Below, piece by piece: positions 22,856 through 35,800 of a stretch of DNA of 64,000 nt. The stretch covers positions 63,494,749 to 63,558,748 of the forward strand of contig OY997642.1 in the NCBI GenBank assembly GCA_963921795.1, given 5' to 3'. The notes beneath the pieces are model-generated. The model did not search any database, was not told where the DNA came from, and was given only the letters and a program-made list of their open reading frames with translations. Both the position numbers and the translations under genes were made by a program. Source of the stretch: Nannobrachium achirus (taxonomy: Eukaryota > Chordata > Actinopteri > Myctophiformes > Myctophidae). Positions within the stretch are counted from its first letter, which is position 1. Each line of letters begins with the position of its first letter.

Positions 22856-23917
22856 GGCCGGGAGCCAATTCTGAAATTGGCACAAATTGGTACCACCCAA
22901 GGTGACCGTACATTTTTTACATTTTTGACTTCCTACATGTCTCTAGTTTACATTTTGGTATGATAACCCTTTCTGAGACCCAGCTTAATTGATGTTATCA
23001 GCCGCTAGAGTCGGTCTCCCATTGACTTTCTATACAGGAGGAAAATACCCAGAAAAGTTTTTTTTTCTGGGTATTTAAGTGGGATGTGAGGGGTCTAACT
23101 AGGGGTTTGTCATGATGCTGAATCCATTGCAGGCATTTGTTTTGCACAAAAAACATTCAGTGGGCTAGAAATGGCCTCAGAAAACAATACACGTATGGGT
23201 GAGTATTCATGTTAGTCGGAGGCCTTAGGGTTTTTCTTCTCGTGCTAATCAGTCTAAAAGTGCAAAATTTTGCACAGATGTAGCTCATGGCATGCTCTAA
23301 TGATTTAGCTAGGGCGCCCGAGTCTGCGACATTCGGGGTCACCACAGCGGCCAAATCAAGTTGGGCTCCCATCGACTTTAGTGATGAAAAGTGATGAGTC
23401 ATCACTTTTCAGAGTTTTGTGGGTGCTGTGGTGACCCCGAAGGTCGCCGACTCGGGCGCCCTAGCTAAATCATTAGAGCATGCCCTGAGCTACATCTGTG
23501 CAAAATTTTGCACTTTTAGACTGATTAGCACGAGAAAAAAAACCCTAAGGCCTCCAACTAACATGAATACTCACCCATACGTGTATTGTTTTCTGAGGCC
23601 ATTTCTAGCCCACGGAATGTTTTTCGTGCAAAACAAATGCTTGCAATGGATTCAGCATCATGACAAACCCCTAGTTAGACCCCTCACATCCTACTTAAAT
23701 ACCCAGAAAAAAAAGGTTTTCAGGGTATTTTCCTCCTGTATAGAAAGTCGATGGGAGACCGACTCTAGCGGGTGATAACATCAATTAAGCTGGGTCTCAG
23801 AAAGGGTTATCATACCAAAATGTAAACTAGAGACATGTAGGAAGTCAAAAATGTCAAAAATGTACGGTCACCTTGGGTGGTACCAATTTGTGCCAATTTC
23901 AGAATTGGCTCCCGGCC
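22856..23917. mobile_element. 1.06-kb near-perfect palindrome (foldback MITE)
   Basis: The ends GGCCGGGAGCCAATTCTGAA and complement pair along the whole length around a centre near 23386 (GAAAAGTGATGAGTCATCACTTTTC region). It is flanked by TA on both sides (22854-22855; 23918-23919). Arm identity looks above 95 percent, so either it formed recently or the arms are being homogenised. No gene; symmetric reading frames reflect the palindrome. Confidence 0.88.
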
Positions 23918-24035
23918 TAATATGTATATATATATTTTTTTTATCCTCTGTTTAGTCATATATTGTCTCTGAACTGTTCACACAAACCATCAGGTCCTAG
24001 TATTTACCACAGCAGTAAGAATATTCAACTGTGTT

Positions 24036-24830
24036 ATATTCAGGCCAGATTTGAACACACAACCTTCTGATCTAAAGGTCATGTATCTACCGATATAGCT
24101 ACGTGAACTCAAACTCAACATTGTCTTAGCAAAGCTACACTGTGAGAATGAGAGAGAGAGAGATACATTATCTGCTGGTGAATACACCAACAGCACTAAC
24201 ATTGGCAACTTTGCCAAAAATGGGGTTACCACAAACACATTTGTATAGCGATGGTGGGTTCTCAGAAAAGCACTACAGTATATAAGACTGATATATTTTC
24301 AATGTCATGAGTTTTGAACCCAGTTGAACAACCATAACGGTTGCTTCACTTGTTTGGTATTTACATAGAACCAGACAAGCTAAGGCAACCGTTCATATGT
24401 CTCTAAGTGACATGTCATATATGAACACACATAATATATATGAACACACATAATGCAGATCTATGTTTGCATCTATTCCATATTACAATCACATGTTTAT
24501 GACACACTAGCTCTAGCTCAATTGATAGTGCACTCACCTTTCATATGCAAGGACATGGGTTCGAGTCTGGTAAAAATATAATTATACCAATTGTATACTG
24601 GGCATTGCTGAGCATGGGTGAACTCAAGAAAGACAACATGACGGTTTAGTTTGGCACAACCCTGTGAGCTAAGCTAAGTCATTCACGTCATATATAAAAC
24701 ACAAATAATGCAGATCTATGTGTTTATCTGTTACATATTAGAATCACATGTTTATGACTCATTAGCTCACTTGACAGTGTCCATACCTGTAATATCAATG
24801 GTCATGAGTTCAAGTCTGGTAAAAGACTTG
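24036..24830. repeat. Cluster of three tRNA-like units
   Basis: Minus strand 24036-24115: CGTAGCTATATCGGTAGATA and GTGTGTTCAAATCTGGCC. Plus strand 24508-24575: CTAGCTCAATTGATAGTGCA and GGGTTCGAGTCTGG. Plus strand 24755-24822: TTAGCTCACTTGACAGTG and GAGTTCAAGTCTGG. Each has spaced A- and B-box-like motifs. They look like decayed tRNA-derived SINE heads rather than functional tRNAs, since acceptor stems do not pair. A small palindrome (ACCTCCAAGCTC / GAGCTTGGAGGT) lies at 24869-24896. Confidence 0.55.
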
Positions 24831-25239
24831 GGCTTCTCCTGAACTTGAATTCAGAATCAGCATCTTGACCTCCAAGCTCTTGTGAGCTTGGAGGTATTCT
24901 ATTCTCACAGCTCAGCTTCTAGAGATGAGATGATTGCTAGACAAAGAGACAGAATCATAGAATGCAGAGAAACAGTAAACTATAGGCTTGTAGAGAATGA
25001 GTCAATCCAGAGAGACAGTGTACTATATGATCACACTGACTTGTTTTGACCAATGATGAAAAACTCCCTTACCTACTGGGAGAAATACAACAATGGAAAA
25101 ACAGCAGCAAGATTTGTGAATTGTTGCGACAAAAGGCGGCTAGAAACACAACCACCCAAGGATCTAGACCTATTGCACATACAGTATGAAACACAGCTGA
25201 TACCTTTGAATGCATTTTGAGAAGAAATAATGCCATTTG

Positions 25240-25400
25240 TTCCAAAAGCTTACATAGCTCTGTTTACACAATGCTGTACCCCCTCCAACTGTACATATGT
25301 TCTCCATTTTCAACTGTTTTTACTTTATTTGTGACACTGCTTTGGCAATGTAAACGTATGAAGGCTCATTTGAATTGAAAATTTACTCATTTTGAAAATG
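25240..25400 (+). mobile_element. LINE 3'-tail-like fragment
   Basis: CACAATGCTGTACCCCCTCC through GGCAATGTAAACGTATG and TTTGAATTGAA is shared with 36297-36450, where AAGCCAATAAAGCTCCTTTG is better kept. Such ends with TTGAA repeats are common fish LINE tails. Further scraps are near 36525, 39485 and 40020. The coding part is absent. Confidence 0.5.
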
Positions 25401-25497
25401 TAAAACCCACAATGTGCCACAGTGCGACACTATATATTTTGTGTTTTTGTAGTTCCACTTCCTAGGGAAAACATAACTGGTCAAAACTGTCCACACA

Positions 25498-25571
25498 AGT
25501 CAGAAATCAAACTATGCTATTCATACAGTGAAGGCCTTCACCGTATGAATAGCATAGTTTGATTGCTGACT
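25498..25571. repeat. 74-bp near-perfect hairpin
   Basis: AAATCAAACTATGCTATTCA pairs with TGAATAGCATAGTTTGATT around GTGAAGGCCTTCAC. Stem of about 36 bp with few mismatches; precursor-microRNA-like in size. Confidence 0.85.
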
Positions 25572-25806
25572 TATGAGATGTGAAATGTACACTAGGACAA
25601 ATATAAAACATCCACAGCTCATCAGCTTCAGGCCTAGAATCAAGCAAAGCCAAGAATAACAACAAGCACAGACAGAAATATAGTTGTACTGTCATTAGGC
25701 AGCCACTTTTATTTACAACAATGTACAAATCTTTCAGGACAAGGACCCCACTGTGAAGTTATTTACAAAAAAATAAAGTGCAGTAGCTACTACAGGACTA
25801 CTACGT

Positions 25807-27560
25807 TTTCAGGCCAAGGACCCCTTAGTTGAGAGAGAGATGAAGCAGGGACCCCCACAACCTTTTGCAGATGCCATATAGTTTCATTGTTTGACAGCAC
25901 AATCATCAGTGTATTTTGGATTCATGTCAATTTGTTTCCAGACATTTAACCACTTGAGCCGTCAATACTTTATAAACCTGACCTTTCACTCTGTGCTTAG
26001 TATGCTCTTTTTCCCTTGCCGAAAATAGCCGATCTACAAGCTCACAACGCCTCACAGTGCGAGGCGTTGTGAGCTTGTAGATCTGCTATTTTTGGCTAAA
26101 GTTCTCAGAATATGGACTCTAGGGAAATAGGGAAAAAGGTTTCTATCATTCAGTTTTGGAGGACCCCCTGTAGTAACTCTGAGGACCCCCTAGGGGTCCC
26201 GGACCCCCTGTTGAAGACCTCTGATCAAGGGTCAACGTTTTCAGGCTAAGGACCCCTTAGTTGAGAGAGAGATGAAACAGGGACCCCCACAACCTTTTGC
26301 AGATTCCATAGTTTCATTGTTTGACAGCACAATCATCAGTGCATTTTGGATTCATGTCAATTTGTGTTTTCAGACATTTAACCACTTGAGCCGTCAATAC
26401 TTTATAAACCTGACCTTTCACTCTGTGCTTATTATGCTCTTTTTCCCTTGCCGAAAATAGCCGATCTACAAGCTCACAACGCCTCACAGTGCGAGGCGTT
26501 GTGAGCTTGTAGATCTGCTATTTTTGGCTAAAGTTCTCAGAATATGGACTCTAGGGAAATAGGGAAAAAGGTTTCTATCATTCAGTTTTGGAGGACCCCC
26601 TGTAGTAACTCTGAGGACCCCCTAGGGGTCCCGGACCCCCTGTTGAAGACCTCTGATCAAGGGTCAACGTTTTCAGGCTAAGGACCCCTTAGTTGAGAGA
26701 GAGATGAAACAGGGACCCCCACAACCTTTTGCAGATTCCATAGTTTCATTGTTTGACAGCACAATCATCAGTGCATTTTGGATTCATGTCAATTTGTGTT
26801 TTCAGACATTTAACCACTTGAGCCGTCAATACTTTATAAACCTGACCTTTCACTCTGTGCTTAGAATGCTCTTTTTCCCTTGCCGAAAATAGCCGATCTA
26901 CAAGCTCACAACGCCTCACAGTGCGAGGCGTTGTGAGCTTGTAGATCTGCTATTTTTGGCTAAAGTTCTCAGAATATGGACTCTAGGGAAATAGGGAAAA
27001 AGGTTTCTATCATTCAGTTTTGGAGGACCCCCTGTAGTAACTCTGAGGACCCCCTAGGGGTCCCGGACCCCCTGTTGACGACCTCTGATCAAGGGTCAAC
27101 GTTTTCAGGCTAAGGACCCCTTAGTTGAGAGAGAGATGAAGCAGGGACCCCCACAACCTTTTGCAGATTCCATAGTTTGATTGTTTGACAGCACAATCAT
27201 CAGTGCATTTTGGATTCATGTCAATTTGTTTTCAGACATTTAACCACTTGAGCCATCAATACTTTATAAACCTGACCTTTCACTCTGTGCTTAGTATGCT
27301 TTTTCCCTTTCTACACTAGAGCCGGAAATAGCCGATCTACAAGCTCACAACGCCTCGCAGTGCGAGGCGTTGTGAGCTTGTAGATCGGCTATTTTTGCTA
27401 TTTTTCCCCCTATAAACCAACCCTCTTTGCCGTAAATAGCAGAGGCATTGTGAGCTTGCAGAGCTGCTATTTTTGGCTAAAGTTCCCAGAATATGGACAG
27501 TTCAAGTGCATGTCTCACAGAGATTTGGAGGACCCCTGTAGTAACTCTGAGGACAGGGTC
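25807..27560. repeat. Tandem array of hAT MITE family B, about four copies of 432 bp
   Basis: Units begin GTTTTCAGGC(C/T)AAGGACCCC at about 25807, 26239, 26671 and 27103. Each carries the recurrent hairpin (26022-26093, 26454-26525, 26886-26957, 27325-27397) and ends ACCCCCTGTTGAAGACC. They are near identical and head to tail without target duplications between them. They therefore spread by unequal exchange rather than transposition. The last unit is altered and merges into the 2.8-kb duplication. Confidence 0.9.
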
Positions 27561-30500
27561 CTTGTAGAATCAAACATGTTCATGTGAAGGACCCCCAAAA
27601 CGATATGTATTTGGCCATGGAACCCAATCTCAAACTGTGGTGTGTCATGTCTGTCTCCATCCGCAGTGTTTACTCCCAGTAGTTTTTTTTTGTATGGTAA
27701 ACAGCAAAACACTGCGGATGGAGGCCGACATGACACACCTTGCACCAGTAGCGCGACTCTGCCCGCATCTTTGGGGTGGCTTTACTCTTGTTGCATACCC
27801 TGCAGGGCCTGGTTGGTTTCTCTTTTTTTGCTCCTGGGGCTTTGGGGATGAACTCCAGGCCATGGCCATTTAGGTTGCAGCTCAGCCTGCTGCCGGGGTC
27901 CTCCCTTGGGGCCCTAACGTTGAAGCGGGGTGGGCCTTGATGGACGTCGCTTTCCCCCGCCTCGTCCTCTCCATCGGCGTCAGCCGCAGCCTCCTCTCCC
28001 TGGTCTCCCTCGACGTCAGCCGCCGCCTCCTCTCCCTGGTCTCCATCGACGTCAGCCGCCGCCTCCTCTCCCTGGTCTCCATCGACGTCCGGGACGGGGT
28101 TGTCTGGCAGGACGGGGGGCTGCCCATGGAACTCCCGCAGGTTGGTCCAACTGTCTACAATGGCGAGGACGTACTTCATCAGCGAAACTGGTTTCTGTGC
28201 CTTGCATCTGTAGAGGATGAAGCTGTTGAAGAGCGCAATCTGGAACAGGTAGAGGCAGTACTTGGTCGTCCACTTCATCGTCTTTCTCGTCATCAAATAA
28301 TATCCCACATTCTGATCCATCTGGTCCACCTATGAAGACATTATGGAGGACATAGCAGAACAATGTCAATATACAGTATGTGCTATTGTGTATCTGTCGC
28401 AAAACACATTTTTGGACACTGCTCCTACAGCTTTTGCCCTAAAATCACACAAAGTGGTACACACACAGTATGTCTAGAGTCAAGTCATCAACATGGATCT
28501 GTCCCCTTTAGCGCCACCATCAGGCCCATTTTTCAAACACATTTTTGGACACCGCTCCTACACATTCTGCACTAAAATCATGCAAAGCGGTCCACAGTAT
28601 CTCTAAAGTCATGTCACCAACCTGGATCTGTCCCATTTCCCATATTCCCTCCTGATTGGCTACCATTGCCTTCTTTGCCTTCTAAAATTTGTGTATGCAA
28701 CCTGACGGTCGCTTATCTCTCGATTAGGGAGTCTTACTGGTGTTTAAATATTGTATTTGTATAAATATATGTAATCGATTACTCACCCCCTTCATCCATT
28801 TATTGTATGCCAGAACACACTCAGGTTTGCTGATCTTCTCCTTGGTTCCGTCCTTGTCCTTGTCCTTGGGCCTTTCCTCCACAGTGGACATCACATCCCG
28901 GTGGATGGTGGACACGACCTTTACCAGTCTCTTGTCCCTCCAGACAATGACCATGGCCTTGCCATTGTGCAGCATCATGTGCTCTCCGGGTTTCAGGCCG
29001 CGCACGGTCAGTTTGGCGGTCTCTGTTGGTTCCCCCCGCTTCTTGCGCAGTGTGCCGCATGTATGGGTGTTGAGCTCCAGGAGGCGGGCAGACAGAGACA
29101 AATGATTGTAATAATTGTCCATGTATAAATGATGGCCACGCCCCTTTAGGTCTCTGAGGAGGAACATCACCGTTTCGTCAAGTTTGGATTTCGTCCCGAT
29201 GTACGGCTTCATAGCATAGCAGTAACCGGTACGGGAGTCTGCCAGGATGTAGGATTTTATGCCATATTTGATGGGCTTCATGGGGTTGTACACCTTGAAA
29301 TTCAGGGCGCCCCGCCACATCAGCGTGCCCTCGTCAATTGAAATGTTTTGGTCGGGGTAGAACATCATCTTGAACCTATATAAGAGGTACTCCAGGACTG
29401 GCCTCACCCTCCAGATTCTGTCCACCTTGTCATCACCACCCTCGTTGTAGTGGAGGAACCGGGAGATCAGCTGGAATCTGTTCCTTGACATGGTCCTTGG
29501 GAAGTGGGGGGTTTGGATGACTTCCGTTGTGGACCAGTACATCCACCACTGGGGAAGTTTGAGGATACCAGTCAGGAACCACAGGCCAAGGTAGTTTTTC
29601 AACTCCCATCGGCTGACTGGCTTCCAGCTCCAGACCCTGGAACTTGGAGCGTCCTCTCTGCTAACCTGTAGTGACGATATAAACATTTCATGTCACGATC
29701 AGTGATCAAAGAAATTACCATAAACAATATCGCAATAATCAAAATATCCCCAACATCCATTATCCTGGGGTGGAACATTTTCCAAAAAAAAAACAAAGTG
29801 TGTGTGTGCGCGTGCAGTGAATTTGAATAAAGCCCCCACTAAGATAGTTAGTTTGAATAGTTTGAATAGTCAATTCAATGCAGCAAGCTCACAGCGCGGC
29901 ACCGAGTGCCACAAGCTATGTGATACAGTATGAAAGATGCTGCATTTTGACAAAGATGAATGCTGCCATTTCTCCCAAAATACCTTTTTAGAATCAGGTC
30001 AAACATATTCAAAGACTAGAGACAAAGTGTGCCATAACGGATGTAGCCCTAATGAGATCATTAGGCCTACATCCTATGACCTTTCACTCTGTGCTTAGTA
30101 TGCTTTTTCCCTTTCTACACTAGAGCCGGAAATAGCCGATCTACAAGCTCACAACGCCTCGCAGTGCGAGGCGTTGTGAGCTTGTAGATCGGCTATTTTT
30201 GCTATTTTTCCCCCTATAAACCAACCCTCTTTGCCGTAAATAGCAGAGGCATTGTGAGCTTGCAGAGCTGCTATTTTTGGCTAAAGTTCCCAGAATATGG
30301 ACAGTTCAAGTGCATGTCTCACAGAGATTTGGAGGACCCCTGTAGTAACTCTGAGGACAGGGTCCTTGTAGAATCAAACATGTTCATGTGAAGGACCCCC
30401 AAAACTCTATGTATTTGGCCATGGAACCCAATCTCAAACTGTGGTGTGTCATGTCTGTCTCCATCCGCAGTGTTTACTCCCAGTAGTTTTTTTTTGTATG

Positions 30501-32880
30501 GTAAACAGCAAAACACTGCGGATGGAGGCCGACATGACACACCTTGCACCAGTAGCGCGACTCTGCCCGCATCTTTGGGGTGGCTTTACTCTTGTTGCAT
30601 ACCCTGCAGGGCCTGGTTGGTTTCTCTTTTTTTGCTCCTGGGGCTTTGGGGATGAACTCCAGGCCATGGCCATTTAGGTTGCAGCTCAGCCTGCTGCCGG
30701 GGTCCTCCCTTGGGGCCCTAACGTTGAAGCGGGGTGGGCCTTGATGGACGTCGCTTTCCCCCGCCTCGTCCTCTCCATCGGCGTCAGCCGCAGCCTCCTC
30801 TCCCTGGTCTCCCTCGACGTCAGCCGCCGCCTCCTCTCCCTGGTCTCCATCGACGTCAGCCGCCGCCTCCTCTCCCTGGTCTCCATCGACGTCCGGGACG
30901 GGGTTGTCTGGCAGGACGGGGGGCTGCCCATGGAACTCCCGCAGGTTGGTCCAACTGTCTACAATGGCGAGGACGTACTTCATCAGCGAAACTGGTTTCT
31001 GTGCCTTGCATCTGTAGAGGATGAAGCTGTTGAAGAGCGCAATCTGGAACAGGTAGAGGCAGTACTTGGTCGTCCACTTCATCGTCTTTCTCGTCATCAA
31101 ATAATATCCCACATTCTGATCCATCTGGTCCACCTATGAAGACATTATGGAGGACATAGCAGAACAATGTCAATATACAGTATGTGCTATTGTGTATCTG
31201 TCGCAAAACACATTTTTGGACACTGCTCCTACAGCTTTTGCCCTAAAATCACACAAAGTGGTACACACACAGTATGTCTAGAGTCAAGTCATCAACATGG
31301 ATCTGTCCCCTTTAGCGCCACCATCAGGCCCATTTTTCAAACACATTTTTGGACACCGCTCCTACACATTCTGCACTAAAATCATGCAAAGCGGTCCACA
31401 GTATCTCTAAAGTCATGTCACCAACCTGGATCTGTCCCATTTCCCATATTCCCTCCTGATTGGCTACCATTGCCTTCTTTGCCTTCTAAAATTTGTGTAT
31501 GCAACCTGACGGTCGCTTATCTCTCGATTAGGGAGTCTTACTGGTGTTTAAATATTGTATTTGTATAAATATATGTAATCGATTACTCACCCCCTTCATC
31601 CATTTATTGTATGCCAGAACACTCAGGTTTGCTGATCTTCTCCTTGGTTCCGTCCTTGTCCTTGTCCTTGGGCCTTTCCTCCACAGTGGACATCACATCC
31701 CGGTGGATGGTGGACACGACCTTTACCAGTCTCTTGTCCCTCCAGACAATGACCATGGCCTTGCCATTGTGCAGCATCATGTGCTCTCCGGGTTTCAGGC
31801 CGCGCACGGTCAGTTTGGCGGTCTCTGTTGGTTCCCCCCGCTTCTTGCGCAGTGTGCCGCATGTATGGGTGTTGAGCTCCAGGAGGCGGGCAGACAGAGA
31901 CAAATGATTGTAATAATTGTCCATGTATAAATGATGGCCACGCCCCTTTAGGTCTCTGAGGAGGAACATCACCGTTTCGTCAAGTTTGGATTTCGTCCCG
32001 ATGTACGGCTTCATAGCATAGCAGTAACCGGTACGGGAGTCTGCCAGGATGTAGGATTTTATGCCATATTTGATGGGCTTCATGGGGTTGTACACCTTGA
32101 AATTCAGGGCGCCCCGCCACATCAGCGTGCCCTCGTCAATTGAAATGTTTTGGTCGGGGTAGAACATCATCTTGAACCTATATAAGAGGTACTCCAGGAC
32201 TGGCCTCACCCTCCAGATTCTGTCCACCTTGTCATCACCACCCTCGTTGTAGTGGAGGAACCGGGAGATCAGCTGGAATCTGTTCCTTGACATGGTCCTT
32301 GGGAAGTGGGGGGTTTGGATGACTTCCGTTGTGGACCAGTACATCCACCACTGGGGAAGTTTGAGGATACCAGTCAGGAACCACAGGCCAAGGTAGTTTT
32401 TCAACTCCCATCGGCTGACTGGCTTCCAGCTCCAGACCCTGGAACTTGGAGCGTCCTCTCTGCTAACCTGTAGTGACGATATAAACATTTCATGTCACGA
32501 TCAGTGATCAAAGAAATTACCATAAACAATATCGCAATAATCAAAATATCCCCAACATCCATTATCCTGGGGTGGAACATTTTCCAAAAAAAAAACAAAG
32601 TGTGTGTGTGCGCGTGCAGTGAATTTGAATAAAGCCCCCACTAAGATAGTTAGTTTGAATAGTTTGAATAGTCAATTCAATGCAGCAAGCTCACAGCGCG
32701 GCACCGAGTGCCACAAGCTTTGTGATACAGTATGAAAGATGCTGCATTTTGACAAAGATGAATGCTGCCATTTCTCCCAAAATACCTTTTTAGAATCAGG
32801 TCAAACATATTCAAAGACTAGAGACAAAGTGTGCCATAACGGATGTAGCCCTAATGAGATCATTAGGCCTACATCCTATG
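27275..32880. repeat. 2.8-kb tandem duplication inside the piggyBac element
   Basis: 27275-30078 and 30079-32880 are direct copies offset by 2802-2804 bp. I noticed only a handful of differences: CGATATG/CTCTATG near 27597 and 30401, GCTATG/GCTTTG near 29917 and 32719, and a 2-bp deletion. The junction ATCCTATG|ACCTTTCAC starts inside the fourth copy of the tandem MITE. Very recent, or an assembly artefact. Confidence 0.9.
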
Positions 32881-35800
32881 TAGGACCACAATATTGTTAT
32901 TTGTAGCCTGTCAAAATCAATTGGAAATATTACATTTTGATGTGGTGTTATGGCACACTTTGTCTCTAGTCTTTGAATATGTTTGACCTGATTCTAAAAA
33001 GGTATTTTGGGAGAAATGGCAGCATTCATCTTTGTCAAAATGCAGCATCTTTCATACTGTATCACATAGCTTGTGGCACTCGGTGCCGCGCTGTGAGCTT
33101 GCTGCATTGAATTGATTTTGTCCTCCCTGTGTGGGTCCTCAGACAGGGTCCTAGTAGAGGCCTAATGATCATTGTGATCATTGTGATACAGTATGATACA
33201 GTACACTCTGGACCAAACCAGATTATAAGAAAACAAAAAGAAAGCTACCAAACATACTGGAAAGAGGCAACCCAAAACCAAAGCAAAATGGAATGCTATC
33301 TGGGACTAAAAAGAGAATATACACCAGTAAGACGGGAGATAAGCGACCGTAGGTGGCTTATCTCCACAAATAGGGCAAAAATGTGTTTTTCCCAAATCTT
33401 CCTGATCCATGTTGATGACATGAGTGTAGACATGCTGTGTAGTGATATTCGTGATTTTAGGGCAAAAACTGTAGGAGCAGTGTCCAAAAATGTGTTTTAA
33501 AAATCGGCCTGAAGGTGGCGCTAGAATAGGGCCATGTGAGAAATGAGGGGTGGGGTCTCCGCGTTGCCTTGGCGGACGAATAGGTACCGGCCCCGGCTCT
33601 CCCGGACGCTCCTAGCCCGAGTTACGGCATTTTATGTGCGCTGCAGTGGCAGGGGGTCCTCCACTGGGGGCGCCACCACTTTTGCATCCGTTCTGGAGCA
33701 CCAGGAGTCGGTGGTCCCAGGGAATTCCCAGTGAGCAGCCCCATTGGGGTGGTCATTTGGTCATTTTTGCACATTTGGTCATTTTTTACATCTGGGGGTC
33801 CCCCAGGGGGGGGTCCTTGGAGGTTGTAGTTTGGCAGGCAAGGAGTGTGTGTGTAAAATCTGGCATGGATCGGGTCAACGGGTGCGGAGATATAAGCAGG
33901 GAAAAAGTGTGACGTCGACGTGTGAGCACATCTGGTCATTTTTTACATCTGGGGGTCCCCCAGGGACCTGGGGGTCCCTGGGGCTCCGGGGGTCCTTGGA
34001 GGTTGTAGTTTGGCAGTCAAGGAGTGTGTGTGCAAAATCTGCCATGGATCGGGGCAACGGTTGTGGAGATATGAGCAGGGCAAAAGTGTGACTGACTGAC
34101 TGACTGACTGACTGACTGACGCACAGACAGCCCGTGGAGGTTTTGGTAGTAAATGCGACCTACGGTCGCAATTAGCAGAATATCTGAGCACAGTAAAAGA
34201 CCCAAAACTTAGCCTTGACTAGGTACAAACACAGCCTTGAAAAATGACGAAATTTTCTTGTTGACTACGTTTTTGTTCACCGACGAAAAACGAAATAAAA
34301 ACTAAGCTGTGATGACTAAAACTAGACTAAATATAGTGTCAATTTCGTCAACAAAATAAAAACTAGACTAAAAGGTTAGGGAGGGACTAGTGGAGAAGAG
34401 TAATTTTATGTTTGGTTGGTCTCAGGTGTTGCGTGCTGAAAATAGCAGATCTACAAGCTCACAATGCGTCACGCTGCGACACGTTGTGACCTGACGGTCG
34501 CAATTATGACACCCCATACATACTTGATCACCGCTCAAAAACAGCAGATCTACAAGCTCAAAGTGCATCGCAAGACTCGCGACACATTGTGAGCTTGTAG
34601 ATCAGCCATCTTTTGGCAAAGAGATTTGGTAGAGAGTGAAAAAAGACTGTATCAAGTATGTCATTTCCAGGTCTGTTTCACCCATTAGAGGGTAAATGTT
34701 ACTGACCTGACTGATGCACCAAGCTGCATACACGTTGGTCTCCTCAACGATGTAATCGACCAGGTCATCTGTCATGAGGAGTTCAAAAAACTCCACCGGG
34801 TCAGCGTCCACCGACATGGCAGCAGCAGCTCCTAGTGGACCAGGGGACCCAGTAAAGGGGATGTCCCTTGGCTCCCACCCCTCAGACCGCCACACTTTAG
34901 GTTCAGGACAGCTGCCACCTGTAAATTATAGAAATATATCATTACTATTATTGCCTACTTTTGCTATGCTCATACCATGTGTGCATTTTACTTTGTAAAC
35001 CTCTGATATGATGTGTAGAACATGTTTTCACCTTTGGCAGTAGAGGCAGGGCGAGACCGACTTGAGCCTCTGGTCGACTGACCACCGGTCGCTGGTTGCT
35101 GGCTACTGGTTGCTGGCCCTGAAATAACAAATTCATTTATTTACATCAATGTGGGCATTGGCATTTTGGGGGTCCATCACATGAAAATGTTTGAGCAACA
35201 CTGTCATAGAAATATGGTTTTTCAAAAAATCTTAGAAGGATTTAGAACAGGGGTTTTCAAAGTGGGTGACAGGGCAACAATGTTATGATGTGCAGAACAT
35301 ATTTTCACCTTTGGCAGAGGCAGGGCGAGACCGACCTCTGGTCGACTGACCACTGGTTGCTGGTTGCTGGCTACTGGTTGCTGGCCGCCCTGAAATAACA
35401 AATTCATTCATGTACATCAATGTAGGCATTGGCATTTTGGGGGTCCATCACATGAAAATGTTTGAGCAACACTGTCATAGAAATATGATTTTTCAAAAAA
35501 TCTTAGAAGGATTTAGAACAGGGGTTTTCAAAGTGGGTGACAGGGCACCCTGGGGTGCCGTGACGGCAGTCCAGGGGTGCCGCAAGATAATTTTAGAATA
35601 TTTGGAATTTATTTGGACACTTGAAAACATATTTAGTATAATTTTAAACTTGAAGTAAAAGGTTATTTTCAGTCAGTTCCAACCAAAATGGCTGTTATCT
35701 CAACGTTTTCCTCACCGATCTACAAGCACACAACACCTCGCATCGCGAGGCGTTGTGTGCTTGTAGATCTGCTGTTTTCACTAGTTTTGTGCGACAGTCT

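Noticed and set aside
23157-23775. Two near-identical frames on opposite strands
   Set aside because: They are produced by the palindrome 22856-23917.
24505-24600. Functional tRNA gene
   Set aside because: A/B-box-like motifs are present, but acceptor and anticodon stems do not pair.
27637-28335. Plus-strand frames (Pro/Arg-rich, up to 132 residues) and their copies at 30441-31139
   Set aside because: Antisense shadows of the acidic repeat in transposase exon 9.
28740-29128. Plus-strand frames opposite transposase exon 8
   Set aside because: Antisense of the conserved D/D/D exon; no domain of their own.
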